DNA from: Megalonaias nervosa
Taxonomy: Eukaryota; Mollusca; Bivalvia; Unionida; Unionidae
Reading direction: 5' to 3'
Assembly (NCBI GenBank): GCA_016617855.1
Contig: JAECUM010004430.1
Location: 1-64,000, forward strand
DNA length: 64,000 nt
Part shown: positions 44,763 through 57,115 of the stretch, piece after piece
Numbering within the stretch: position 1 is the first letter of the stretch
Layout of the letters: each line of letters starts with the position of its first letter
Translations under genes and position numbers: made by a program
Notes under the pieces: model-generated
Seen by the model: the letters and a program-made list of their open reading frames with translations, nothing else
What the model was told of the DNA's origin: nothing
Database searches by the model: none

Positions 44763-45687
44763 TGTTACATATATGTAATTTAATTACTTGTGTGTTAGTT
44801 TTTAAATTCTTTTTTATTTTATTTTTTGTTTCAATGCATTTTATTGTAATGATTATTTTCATGGGATTTGATATTTTTGAAAAAATATCAGACTGATTAG
44901 AACGTAACAGTATGGCTTAAGCACTATTTTTAGCTCACTTTGGTTCATAGATTTTGTAAACATAGAGTGAAAATGATTGGCTATTACCAAGGTCATTTTC
45001 GGCCCACATGTTAGCTAATTTGTAAACAGCCTTTCTTTTTTATTTCTCCAGCATGAGAATCTGATTCTTAGATAGGGCTCTTCTTGCCTACGTGTTAAAT
45101 GGCACTTTTTTTTACTGTGCTGTTCAAATTATTGGGCACTTAACCCATCACATGAGCCACGATGTGATCTAAAATCGTGGCTTAAAACAGCCAATTGGTA
45201 GTAGCTTTATTCAGTTGTATTTTAAACCTTGAGGGCTCAAGAGGTTTTTATTGTTGTTGCCAGTTTGTTTTGAAGTTCATTTATTTTTTGGAATTTAATA
45301 ATTTATTCTCTAGAAAACTACACAAGTGCTTTTCTTTATGAAAATTCTGGGAAAAAGACATTCAGTGGAAATTTATTCTGGAATTCTAAACAGAACATCA
45401 TAAATTGTGTTTCAACGAGGAATTGTTGCCATTAGTACAACGACCTCATCTGACGTCATCGCCTTCCATATTGGAATGTCATCAAGATTCGAACCTAAAT
45501 TCAATTAGAACTTTTTAGTGATAGGACTTATATTTTTCAATTCTAGGATTAATATTTGGGTTATATTCACAAACCATAAGTCCTATTTCATATTTTTATC
45601 TTGTTTTCAAGGGAAATAAATTTTGTTAAAATTTACAAAGCTTGTTGACTTCACTCTTTTCTTTTTTTAGGAAAGCTACATATAACT
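44763..45687 (+). repeat. 3' LTR of Gmr1-like gypsy copy 1
   Basis: It aligns over its full length with 37305-38229. The end is TATAACT where the 5' LTR has TGTAACA, so the inverted terminus has decayed. The divergence between the LTRs, with many substitutions and several indels, indicates an old insertion, in keeping with the broken reading frames. Confidence 0.9.
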
Positions 45688-47225
45688 TAAAGCGGTTAAT
45701 ATTTTCATTTAAAAGTGGCATTAATTATTAAAATGTTCTTCTCTTAAAAACAGAGTTATTTCAAGTAACATAAATTAATAGTTCTTATTTTTAGGCATGA
45801 AATGGGAGTGGGATATTGTTGGCATGTGCATTACAAAACCATTGAAAAATGTTATTTAAATCTTGGTACATATGTTGTTTCGTATTTAAAATTTTTCTCT
45901 TCCCATTTACTTCATTTTTCCACTGCTAGAGAATATTCTCCTTATCTTTTATTATCTTGTCTTTTTGAGTCTTCCCAACATAAAATCTTTCAGCAAATGA
46001 ACTCTTCCCATTGTCGTCAAGTTGAATAGCTTTTTCTTCTTAAGTATTATTTCTTTGTGTATGTGATGACACATTAAAGTTTTGTAATAATTATTCCTAT
46101 GTTGCTAACTGTACAGTACTGCAATTTAATTTTGCAGATGAAACTTTTGTAAATGCAAAACCTTGTTATAAAGGAAGTGATACATATACTGTACGTGATT
46201 TTTCGGTGTTTGTCTCGTACCCTGTTTTGTTCAAAGTTGATTGTGTCTGTGTGTATGTGTTAATCCGCAAAATCTGTTTTTAGCCTATCTGACCATGCTA
46301 TGATCTTGACAGTTTTAAAAAAAAAAAAAAATCGCTGTGTGAAGCCCAAAGTTATATCAAAACAATGCTGACACCATATCTATCTGACCATGTTATGATC
46401 TTGACAATTACATCTGGTCAGAATCATCAGTTTAAAAAAAATATCCACTGTGTGAAGCCCAAAGCTTGCTGGCCCCATTTTCTGCAAACGTTGGCGTTAA
46501 GGATATAATAATAACCTTAGTGGTACATGTACTTTAGCCAACACTTCTTTCAGTAATGAAAACGTGACATCCAGAAACTGACATCGGGAAAGATAATTGG
46601 ATTACTTACCTTATTGTAATTAAATATTGGTTCTGGACATATATTAATAATAAAATGTGGTTGCTTGTGAGGGGTAAATTTATATTTGTGTACTAATATG
46701 TTGGCCACTGGTTGTGTTAGAGGGGTGGCCTTTCTTGAGGGGTACTTCTGAACACAGACTCGTAGGTGCCAAGGGATTCTGGCCGTAAAGAGTGGGTGGC
46801 TGCTGGTCAGTGGGGCCATTCATGAGGGGGACCACTGTAATGTCAAATCAATTTTTAGATAATATTAACAAGTTACAATGCCTCAAAAACTGTAGTAATA
46901 CTACTGTACTTTTTTCATTTAGAAAAGCTGATCATCACCTTTTGCAGTAAATTTATGCTTTTACTTTATTCAAAGATAACTGAATAGACTTATGCACTGA
47001 CTTGACAAGACCTTGTTGAGTTTCTTGAGAACAGTGTAAAATAAAGTTATCCTACTGTTTAAATAGGAAACAAAATCCTCTGAGGTATGTGCATTCAAAT
47101 TCCTGATGATAGTTGCTTCTGTTAAAAAAAACAAACAAACAACAAAACAGAAAACACTGAATTTATGCTATGAGAACCACTTGTTTAGTCCTTAAAAAGT
47201 ATACACAGCTACAGACTTCAGTTCA
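45688..47225. other. Spacer between the two gypsy copies, with repeat debris
   Basis: 46292-46470 is a tandem duplication: CTATCTGACCATG(C/T)TATGATC, an A-run, then CTGTGTGAAGCCCAAAG, each twice. 46690-46920 carries sequence related to the tail of dispersed repeat A (a GGGGGACCACTGTA block and TAGATAATATTAACAAGTTA). 47000-47130 is a single arm of the short foldback repeat at 15800-16215. No host gene was recognised. Confidence 0.6.
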
Positions 47226-47229
47226 GTTC

Positions 47230-48556
47230 TGACTGCATTTATACTGTAAGGGGCTGGAGACCATCTGAGGTACCTGCTGGTGACAAGTGGTAAGTGAGGT
47301 ATCAGATTGTTGTTCCTAAAGTGTATAGACAAGAAATTCTTAGTCTTGCCCATTAAATTCTCTTGGATGGTCATTTAGGAGTCTGCAAGACTTGCCACAA
47401 GATCTTGAACCATTTTTATAGGCCAAAAATTAAGAGTGATGTTTCTAGATACTGTAGATCTTGTTACACCTGTCAGATAGTAGGTTTTAGTCAAAGTGAA
47501 CTAGTTTTTGGACATATGGCCATTGAAGTTGTTAAAAGAGATTAATCTTCTTAATCTTCTTTATGTCTCTGGTTTTAAATATAAGCTATCAAAGGCTTGT
47601 GAAGTAGCAAGAAACAATCTTCACACAATCAAAAATGAAATTAAGGTATGACAAAGATACAAATGAAAGATCTTTTCATCCTGGTGATAAAGTTCTGGCT
47701 GACATGCCCATACCTCAAAATCTTCTTCAAACTAAGTCTTATGGTCCTTATGAAGTTAAAAAGAAAGTGATTTAAATTATATCATTAATACTCCGAGTGG
47801 AGAGGAACAGAAAGAACTATTGCATATATTAGGAAAATATGTTAAAGGAGCATGTTGATAGAGATAGCCCTATTAGTCAATCAATTTAGTTATACCTCTC
47901 CTAATCATTGAAGATTTAAACAATGGTGTGCAATCAGATTGTAGTAGCTTTGCTGTAACCAGTCTTTGAAATTCAGATATATTGTGCAATCTAGACCAGA
48001 AAATTTCACATATACAGCCATAAGAAAGGAATGAATTAAACTAGCTGTTGTGTGAATCTGAGCACTTGTTTCTAGATGTTCCAACCCAAATAAAATCTAC
48101 CATGATGTTGAAATCGTAGATCCTACACCTGTGAAACAGCATCCTTACAGGATGAATCCTCTCAAGCAGGAATGTTTGAAAAAGGAAGTTAAGTATTTGT
48201 TGGAGAAGGATTTATTGAACTAAGCAAAAGTAACTGGAGTTTGCTGTGTATTCTTGTGCTGAAACCATCTGATATTTTCTGTGTGTGTACTGATAATAGG
48301 AAAGTGAAAAAAACAGCTTCATTTCCACTACCAAGAATTTGGAGATGCAAAATATGTCATCAAGTTTGACCTGTTGAAAGGATTTTGGCAGATTCCATTC
48401 ATGGAAAGAGCAAAACAAATTTCAACATTTGCAACTCCAGATAAACATTACCAATATAAACTGATGCCATTTGGTATGAAAAATTCTCCCTCAAAATTCC
48501 TGCATTTAATGAACATGGTAACATCTAGTATAGATGGCTGTGATATATATATTGAT
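47230..48556 (+). mobile_element. Gmr1-like gypsy copy 2, integrase and RT start
   Basis: The segment begins inside the integrase zinc-binding domain, with the R-P-S-E-V-P-A-G-D junction block at 47258 matching copy 1. It then has CRSCYTCQIV at about 47455. Most of the catalytic core is missing. The C-terminal part is at 47580-47760 (Y-K-L-S-K-A-C-E-V, Y-G-P-Y-E-V-K). The RT begins at about 48100 (Y-H-D-V-E-I-V-D-P, V-K-Q-H-P-Y-R-M-N-P-L) and reads MKGFWQIPFMERAKQIST and MPFGMKNSPSKFLHLMN. It breaks at Y-I-D, the first half of the catalytic box, where a hAT element is inserted. The order integrase before RT matches copy 1. Confidence 0.85.
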
Positions 48557-51343
48557 AGAGATGTCAAAATTTTCAGAAATTTCTCCTGGGTACCCGTCAG
48601 TCCTAATGATCGATTACCCAGGTACCTGATTGAAATTACAATAAATGTGTACAAACCTGAACTGCTTTGTTGTAGGTTGATGATGGCACAAACATCATGC
48701 AAAAGTGTATTTTTTGGTGATTGAATTGTAAATAAAAGAGATGCTCATTTAGTATTTATTTGTATAAAAATACAAAGAAAATAAAACAAACAGATAGTTT
48801 AAGAAACTGTGTAATAAAATAAAACAATTAGTAATGCTTCCAAGAGACTAAAAAGTAACAAAAAAATATTTAAGTTGTGACAACTAAAAATGATTAAAAT
48901 GTACCTGTACTGTTTGTTGAACATTGATAAAAGTCAGAAACAAATGTCCATTTTCGCTTGTCAATGCACATGTTCCAGTTTTTGCTGAGAAAAAAGGAGC
49001 ATATCCACAGATTCTGGTGCCAGACAGGCTCATCTCCTACTAACTATGTGGCCAGCTGATGAAAATGCACTTTCTGATGGTACAGATGTTGCCAGAATGC
49101 ACAAATATTTTCGAGCAAGAGCAGCGAGTTTAGGATAATGCTTACTGTTAACGCATTAATATTGCAAAATGTCCAAATTCACTGATAGCAGCGTCTCTGA
49201 CAAGTAGGTTGCAAATTTGTCATCATTAGGATTTGTTTCATAGGCAGTACATAAAGCGGCAAGATCTTCAAACATATTTCCACCACATTAGTCCATATCT
49301 CATCTCACTTTCTTCAGCTATGGTTCAACTTCAGATACCTCTGATTTGTTGACAGTTATTTTACCTATGATTGTCTCCAACTCAGATCTGAGAGTAGTAT
49401 AAATCTCTTTTCGATACTTTGCCTTAAAATTTAAGAAGCTTGGAATGAGGATCAAATACAGCTGCCTTTGATGCATTCAATTTGCTGTATCCTTCGGGGT
49501 AAAAACGGTGTTGTAATTCTACAGTTATTGTTCTGAATTCCTGAATAGCAACACATTCATCTTGTTTGGAAGCCGTAATGTTTCTTGAAATGATGTTCAG
49601 TTGAGGATAGACAGATGAAAGTGGAGGATATGTCTGCCCAGATAACATGCTTGTTACCAACTGAAATGGTTTCAAAATAGGTATGACAGCTTAGGCAAGA
49701 AACCAGTTTTCATCAGTCATTTCCAGAGTTGATTTATAACCATGGACTGAGAGTCCGATCAGACAGCACTGTCCTAATGGCCCAGCGCAGTTTAACAAGC
49801 CGTTCCAACATATCCAGTGATGAGTTCTGTCTTGTAGAACAATCTATTATCACTTGTGACACATCTTCTGTGTCTCCATTTTTTTAATGCTTCTTGCTTA
49901 TCACGCAAAGCCTGTGCTGCAACTGTACTACGTTTTAAAGTGTGCAGCCAGTCGCCTGGTGGTGCCAAGCATCTTTTCAGTGGCTCTTATTTTAAGACCA
50001 GTATTGATTGCCAACTAAAGTGTATGTGTGAAGCAACAGTGATCTGGCCAATCATCCAAACAATTCAAGGCCAAGTTGATGTTTGAGCCATTATCATAAA
50101 CCGTTGCAGCAATTTTGGGAACTGGTATTTGCCATTCATTAGCAGCATCCTCCAAATAGAGACTGATGTTTTCACCTGTGTGCCACTCAGGCATTTCCCT
50201 TGTTTGTAGAGCAGCTAATTCCAGCTGCCAGTCATGGTTTATCCAGTGAGTTGTCACGCACGTAAATGCGATATTCTTTATGGATGTTCACATATCAGTT
50301 GTGAATGCAGTGTACTCTGCATACCTCAATTGGAGCTTTAATTTCATAACCCCTTGCATATAAAGTTCTTTAATCATTGCTGCAGTTGTTGTTCGGCATT
50401 TAACTTCATAATCAGGCTCTAAAAATTTGATCAGACTGCAAAATTCCTCGCCTTCCACTGCTGATCGGCCTGCAATCCTGTGCTATGAATGCAGCGATTT
50501 TCCTGTCAATTTCCATTTCTCTTGATTTTGATAATTTTGGCTTTGTAGGTCTCAGAAAGATGCAATGTTTTGTGTGCTGTTGCCTTTGCTACTAGAGTTG
50601 TCCACGTATATGTTGTGGGTTCTAAAGAGATGGTGTCACACAATGCATCTTATTACCACCTTTAGCAGAATACATAATTTCACATAGGTTGCATTGAACA
50701 CTATTTTCATTCAGTCACATAGGATATGCCCACACTTTCGATGTTTTACCCATTATTTATTTTTTAAAAAGTAATTGTTTTTAAATTGCTGCAATATCCT
50801 CTCTGATTACAGTCCTGTGTAATGATTAGCTAATAATACGAAATGCCAGGTGCTTACTTGTGTAATTTTCTCACCAGTGACACGTTCACCAACAGAAGTG
50901 TCGAAACAGTTCAGACTAGCAACTGGCATCAGCAAAGATCAAAAGAAATGCTACTTAACTACAGGCTTTTACTGATGAAGGTAATCATATTTGTTGGGAA
51001 TTAAGAGATCATTGTAAATAGTTGAAATCCTTCTCATTGTTGGTTCCTATATTTTTTTATGCACGGTCTCTTTCCCCTTCAAACTTGAGGAAATTTTTTT
51101 ATACACATTAGTTTGCAGAAAAATGTCTTTTTTGACATACTGACTTCTTGGTCAAAAGATATTGACTTGTAGGCAGGTAGATATGGTTGCTTGTCGATCT
51201 GAACTTAGGAATTATTTTTTTTTGTTTTTTGGGGGTTTGGCAGGTGGGGGTTCCACGTGAATTAAACGGGTACCCTATGGCCCATTTTATTACCTGGGTA
51301 ATTAATAATGGGTGAGTACCCAGGTACCTGTTGGCATGTTTGC
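48557..51343 (-). mobile_element. hAT DNA transposon (relic transposase on minus strand)
   Basis: This 2,787-bp insertion is flanked by a perfect 8-bp target duplication ATATTGAT (48549-48556 and 51344-51351), the length typical of hAT. Near both ends are related inverted blocks (CCTGGGTACC and ATTACCCAGGTA on the left; TACCTGGGTAA and GTACCCAGGTACC on the right). The transposase reads on -. A BED finger starts at 50753 (S-K-V-W...Q-C-N-L-C). Then come MPEWHTGENISLYLEDAANE and TVYDNGSNINLALNC (50015-50257), a middle part at 49424-49675, and the dimerisation region at about 49000-49130 (Y-L-C-I...S-V-P-S-E...F-S). Stops and shifts inactivate it. Confidence 0.9.
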
Positions 51344-51351
51344 ATATTGAT

Positions 51352-52285
51352 GACATCAATATATACAGCAACACCTGGATCATCTTGAAACTATCCAGAA
51401 ATTCTTTGTGTGACTGAGTGAGGCAAATTAGACAATTTAAGTAAAAGTGGGTTTGCTGAACTTGTATTACATTTTTAGGAGATATTTTGGGACAGGGTCA
51501 AATTAAACCTGCAGAAGTTAAGGTTAAAGCTATCTCTGAGTTCCAGTGCCTATCAGTAAAAAGTAACTGATGGAATTTTTGGGTATGGCCAGATATTATT
51601 GGAAATTTTGCTCAAATATTTCCATAATTGCTGAACCCTTGACAAATTTGTTGAGTATGAAAACCAAGTTTTATTGGTCTGTCAAATGTCATGAGGCATT
51701 TAGTAAATTAAAAGCCATACTTAAGAGTATATCAGTTCTCTCAGCTCTAGATTTCAAACAATCATTTAAAATGTCTCTTGATGCAATTGATGTTATGTTG
51801 GGGTTGGTGGCATATTAATTCAAGATGACAAAAAATGGTGAGGATCATTCAGTGTGCTGTTTCTCTAAAAGACTGAATAAGCACCAGAGAAATTATTCCA
51901 ATATTGAGAATGAGTGCTTGGCTTTAATTTTGGCTTCACAGCACTTTGAAGTTTATTTTAATTCAGCTGTTCCGATTACTATATTCAGTAATCACAATCC
52001 CCCTTACTTTCATCAACAAAATGAAACATAAAAATCAGAGATTATTAAGATTTAGTATTATGTTGCAGGAATACAACATCAACATTAGATGCATGGAGGG
52101 AAAAGTAAATCTGATTGCAGATGCATTTTCACATATATAGAAGTATTGTATTGCTTTATTTTTTATGTACTTTGGTGTCATTCATAAGACATCTCCATGT
52201 GTAATTTTATTATTTTCATGTGAGTTTAATTAATATGTTAAATAAAGTTTTACTATATAAATCTTTCTTTTTCTTTCTGAAGGGA
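51352..52285 (+). mobile_element. Gmr1-like gypsy copy 2, RT end, RNase H and 3' non-coding
   Basis: Reading resumes after the hAT insertion. The duplicated Y-I-D plus Asp (51343-51354) restores the rest of the catalytic box, followed by I-N-I-Y-S-N-T-W. The connection is MEFLGMARYYWKFCSN (51570), then EPLTNLLSMKTKFYWSVKC. RNase H includes CCFSKRLNKHQRNYSNIENE, CLALILASQHFEVYFNSA, F-S-N-H-N-P, and N-L-I-A-D-A-F-S-H at about 52110-52137, where the family has A-D-A-L-S-R. The 3' non-coding region ends in a purine tract (GAAGGGA, 52279-52285), corresponding to copy 1. The mutations are independent of those in copy 1. Confidence 0.85.
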
Positions 52286-52287
52286 TG

Positions 52288-52595
52288 TGTTATTTATATC
52301 TCTCTTTTTTTATAACATATTATTCTGGGACTATTGTGAATTTATTCAATGGAGTTTTGGACAATGCCATTGTGATACATAAAGAACTGTTGGTGGACCA
52401 GCTCATTCAGTGGTCTGGAATTCATTTGGATCATTCAATTATTTTGGGACTGGTGTAGAATTTTTTTAAGGATTATTTTGGACTTAATTCATAATATGTT
52501 AAGTTCGTATATTTTCATTTTATAACCTTGGTAATTAAATTTTTTTTTAAGTTTTACAATACTTTTTGATTTTACTTCTTTCTGTTACTTACTCG
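52288..52595 (+). repeat. Candidate 3' LTR of gypsy copy 2
   Basis: The segment starts TGTTATTTATATC right after the purine tract and ends near TTTCTGTTAC. Its layout parallels the copy 1 LTR, with an A/T-rich 3' part before a ...GATTTTACTTCTTTCTGTTA end, but the sequence is not alignable by eye. A 5' partner was not found because copy 2 is truncated, so the boundary is a guess. Confidence 0.35.
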
Positions 52596-52599
52596 GTGA

Positions 52600-53005
52600 C
52601 AACCTATATATCTTAGCCAGCTGTTCCACAACAAGAAATAATTAAATTTATTAAGGGTTTAGAAAATCGTGTACAAATAAATGTTCTCATATAAGGCATA
52701 GCTAATAACAATACAACCTGAAACAACTAAATTTGGCCTTATTGTCTCTAATTCGCAGTTTAGGTTATTTAAGAACAAATAAAACAAATGGTGATACTCT
52801 TTTCATGGGTTGAAGATTTGTACATAAAGTTTTGAAGTTGAAGAAAAACAAATTAACTCTACAACAGATATGGATAAGTGAACCTTTATATTGTTGCCAT
52901 GGCTTTGATATAACCATTGGGACTTGTTAGAAACTAAATTAAGACATCCTGTAAATGATGTTGGGATTGGGGTTGGTAGGGGTCCAAAGACTTTAACAAT
53001 GTACA
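52600..53005. other. Short spacer, no feature recognised
   Basis: AT-rich DNA between the candidate LTR and the left direct repeat of the L1-like element. No motif was seen. Confidence 0.5.
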
Positions 53006-53009
53006 TGTA

Positions 53010-53057
53010 ATACTAACACTTGGGTAGACATGATTGTTTGAAAGTCCAATTCATGTT

Positions 53058-53127
<70 letters not shown>

Positions 53128-53210
53128 TTGTAGAAGGCTTGTTTTCAAGTTGAACACAAATACTGTTTAATCAAAGACTTGCCTACTAAAAATGCCATCA
53201 CATGAATTTT
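53010..53210 (+). repeat. Direct repeat flanking the L1-like LINE, left copy
   Basis: ACTAACACTTGGGTAGACATGATTGTTTGAA, then a GTCCA-A-TTCATGTTC block, an AT microsatellite (53059-53122), AAGTTGAACACA and AAAGACTTGCC(T/C)ACTAAAA are all repeated in order at 57362-57525. The variable microsatellite in the middle is (AT)n here and (ATGT)n in the other copy. Confidence 0.85.
53059..53122. repeat. (AT)n microsatellite, ~64 bp
   Basis: A pure AT repeat inside the left direct repeat of the L1-like element. Confidence 0.97.
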
Positions 53211-53549
53211 TCTTTTTCTTTTATTGTCCCCATAATAGGTTGATCATTGGGTCAGGGAACCCTCTCAAGGTCACCTTACAATCTCATATAATCTAGGGAC
53301 AAGAATAAATGTAGTGAAGGAAAATATAATACACACACATGCAAGTACATGTGCATACATTCAAATTGTACACAGTCTCTTTTTAGATAAATACAAACAT
53401 ACGGCATCTAGGTGACATAGACTTTGTCATATTTTTGTCCTTTGTTCCTGTTTATCATCAAATGAGACTCAATGAAACATTTTTTTGGTGAGCTATTAGC
53501 TTATAATACAAACACATTAGACACTATAACATGATACTATTAAACATGC

Positions 53550-56500
53550 ATTTGAATCATAACACATCATTCCTAGACGCTGGTTGGAAATATAGTTCCC
53601 ACTGTTCCCAAATCAACATAAATGCTTCTTTCCTTTCAGATTTGATTGCAATATAGTTTTCCAGATTATTGTGGTCTTTAAGAAAAACCTTCAACCCGTC
53701 TAATCTAGGCATTTTACATATATAGATGTGGTATTTGTGTAGAAGAAAACAAATAAAAAGGTTGTTCATGTATTCCATTTCTACTTGTATCTGCCAATAT
53801 AACAGTTTTTGCACATGGCACAATATCTATGTTCACTTTATTCTGTATATAGTGGGACACATCATTCCACAGCCTGATTATCACATAACATTCCCAGAAC
53901 AAATGCAGTATTGTTTCTGGAACATTTTTACAAAAAGTACATGTATCAGTATCAGACAATTTTACGTTATACAGAAATGAATTCATTATCAAAATTCTAT
54001 GAGTAAAATGAAATTGAAACCATTGTAAATTTTAGTTTCTTGCTATTGTAAAGACTTTAGCATATATGTCAGGCCATATATCCATATCCATTTTGATAAT
54101 CTCATTCCATTTATTTTCACTTGTTGGTTTAGCATCCTTTTTCAAAAGTGATTTGTAATAGTTTTTACATCCTTTATTATTATAAAATTCAATTTCTTAA
54201 TGACGAGGGATAAATGGTCTGACCAGTGTTGTCATATCTAGCTGTGACTTTTTACATAAGGACTTTACACATTGAATTATACATTGAAAAGCAGAGAAAT
54301 TCAAGTTGAAACCATATTTAGCTTTAAAGCTATCAAAGTAAATAATAGTTCCCTGATCTGTAAGCATATCCCTAAATAGAGGATCTCAGATGGGTAATGA
54401 TTTAATATTAAATTCATGAAATGTTCATTGAAAACAAAAAATTCCAGAAGGCAGGGTTAAAAACGTTGTCCCAATATCACAGCCAATCAGTAAAGAGAAT
54501 ACTGTGCAATAATTTCATGGGCTTGTTTGGACCAGTCAAAATCACAAAGTGATATTTTAACATGTGGTAATATCAAAAATATGAAACTGCACATACTATA
54601 GGAAAACTATACCTGCTATGTTGACTGATAATATAGATTATGTTGTGTTCAAACCATTTCCTATAGAAAATGGATGCCTTTTTCGCCTTTATAAGGGAGT
54701 TCATCCATAAACTTGTTTTTATAACATCTCCTGTCCGGGGTATGTTTTTCTCTATTAAGTCTCCAAGTTAGTAAAACATCAAAAACCATTTTTCATATGG
54801 ATAAGGTCGTCCCATTTTCACCTTCAAATAAGAACAGGTACTTAATCTGGCATATTTCATATTCAAATAAATTGACCAATTTTTTTTTTGACGTAGAAGA
54901 ATCCATGTTATTTTCATAACTAATATAAATTGATCAATATTTATCATCGCTAAGCCACCTTTAGAAAAGTTTGTATCATAACCTCTCTTTTTACTTTATC
55001 CACATTTGATTTCCATGTAAAGGTGAAAAATAATTCATTTGATTTCCTGATAAAATTTTGTGGAGTATTTGTTAATGAGATGATTAAGATCTGGAATAAT
55101 TAAGGGTTTCAAAACTTAATTTAACAATTGGTGTTAATGGTCACTTTTCCAAGTGTTTTAAACAAATTTTAATCATTTTTAAAATTATTTTTACCATTTT
55201 TTCCAAATCCACCAAAAATGTTATGCCCAATGATATAAATTTTTGTCACCCACAGTAAATATTGTTTCCTTTACCTTTTTATCTTTTCATTATTCTTTAA
55301 TATTGTAGACAATATTTCTGAACATAATACGAAGAGACATGGGGATATTGGATCACCCTGTTGACAACCCCTGGAAATTTTGAAAAACTCGGAAAGAAGT
55401 TCATTTTATAAAACTGCTAATGAGATATTATAATAAAAAGTTTTATCCCAGTGCTTATACTTGGTCCAAAACTAAAAAATAAAAATAGAATCAAATGCTT
55501 TTTCAAAATCAATTAATAATACAATTAATAATAATACACCCAGAATTTGTAACTGTTCTGTAATGAGCATAATAACACATATACATTTCTTGTATTTTCA
55601 CAAATGTATCTTCCTATTATGAAACCAGTTTGATCATCGGATATTGTTTCTTTCAGTACTGACTTAATTCTTTCAGTAACACATCCTGATGTTAATTTGT
55701 GTGCAACATTAAGCAGAGATGTTGGATGCCAGCTCCTCAGGTATTGCTTAGGTTTATCCTCCTTGTGTATGCAAGTTATAATGCCTTGTCTCAAAACAGT
55801 TGAGAATGATCCAGTTTCATATTATTCATTAATTGTTCTGACCACAAATTCCCCAATGTCAGTACAAAAGACTTTTAAATAATTAGCTGTGAAACCATCT
55901 CATCCTGGACTTTTTCTTTTTTTCTTACTTTTCAAACAATCCAGTACTTCTGTTTTGGTAACTTTACCTTCTGATCTTAAAGATTACTCTTGGTTAAGCC
56001 TAGAAATTTGACAGTTTTTTAGAATTCTAATAATACTTCCTCGATGCTTTTCTTTTCTCAAACATTCAGGCTCTTTTATTTTAGACTCCAATATTTCTAA
56101 ATCACATGATCCAATGGAACCATTCTCTACGGACTGTATTTGGTGCACAAGTTAGTTTTCCTGTTTCAATTTATATTCTTTTTATGTGAATCCTACGAAA
56201 TAGTTTTTTGATGGATTTCCATCAACAATGTATCTAAAAATAATGAATCTGATATTGTCAATCTTAGATCTGAATTCAATACATTATCAATATTTCCACA
56301 ATAATCAGTTGCAGCATATTGTAATTTTATTCTTTTCATGCAACATTTGATTTATCAAACAGTAAACTGTTATTAAATTTCCACAAACTTTTACTTCGTA
56401 TGAGATTATTTGAACTCAAATGCAGTATTATCATGGAGTGTTTAGATCTTGAACTTGGTTCAGTTATGATTTTTCCTATGTTTGGCATAAGGGATTCTGG

Positions 56501-57115
56501 CAGAAAGAAATACAATCTAGCTTGTTTTAGAGAACTTTTTCTTCACCTTGTATATTTCTTTAATTCTGCATTTAATGCTCTGAATGGATCTACGAGACAA
56601 AAACTCTTGTTTATGCTTAATAATGCATTTCTAGCATTAGGGTTATTTACAGTTCTATAGTTATATAAATCTAATTCTGGATCTTAAACCAAGTTAAAGC
56701 CCCCACATATAATAGTAGACTCATTTTCATATTCATATATCATTTATGTTATTGTAAAATTCTGGGCAATCATTATTTGGCCCATATGCATTAATTAAAG
56801 AGAAGTTCCTTTCACCAGTTTGAATATTTGATGCAATCAAATTACCACCCGGATCCTTTTCACATTTCTTTATATCATACTCAGAGTTGTATTAAATAGA
56901 ATATAAACTCTTCAGGAGTTGGACCTGTAACAATTTAGAATACATTCATAACCTCATTGTGTTTCTCTGTAAATTGTGCATCTTGTAAGCAATATTTATG
57001 ACACTGTTTTTTTCTCTAAGATAATCAAAAACCTCCTTACATTTTTCAAAATCTCGAAGTCACCAATAGTAGGCAGATAGTATTTTTAAGTTTGAGTTAT
57101 CTATTTTCTCTATCA
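53550..57115 (-). mobile_element. L1/Tx1-like LINE ORF2 relic, nearly complete
   Basis: Read on the - strand. The AP-endonuclease begins near 57115 (L-R-D-F-E-K...C-L-Q-D), continues with a ENESTIICGG block then F-N-L-V (about 56700), an R-L-D-F-F-type block, and S-(D)-H-S-M-I-I-L near 56440. The RT has MRQGIITCIHKEDKPKQYLR (55750-55794), TSLLNVAHKL, then DDQTGFIIGRYICENTR (about 55590-55640), and F-E-K-A-F-D-S at about 55500. The C-terminal CCHC finger is CTFCKNVPETILHLFWEC (53880-53935). Domain order (EN-RT-zinc knuckle) and motif style fit the L1 group. Dozens of stops and shifts are present. It runs antisense to NAA20. Confidence 0.85.

Noticed and set aside
37305..45687. A copia (Ty1) element, because integrase precedes RT
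   Set aside because: The RT, RNase H and gag core sequences are of the Ty3/gypsy type. Only the order is copia-like, which is the Gmr1 pattern.
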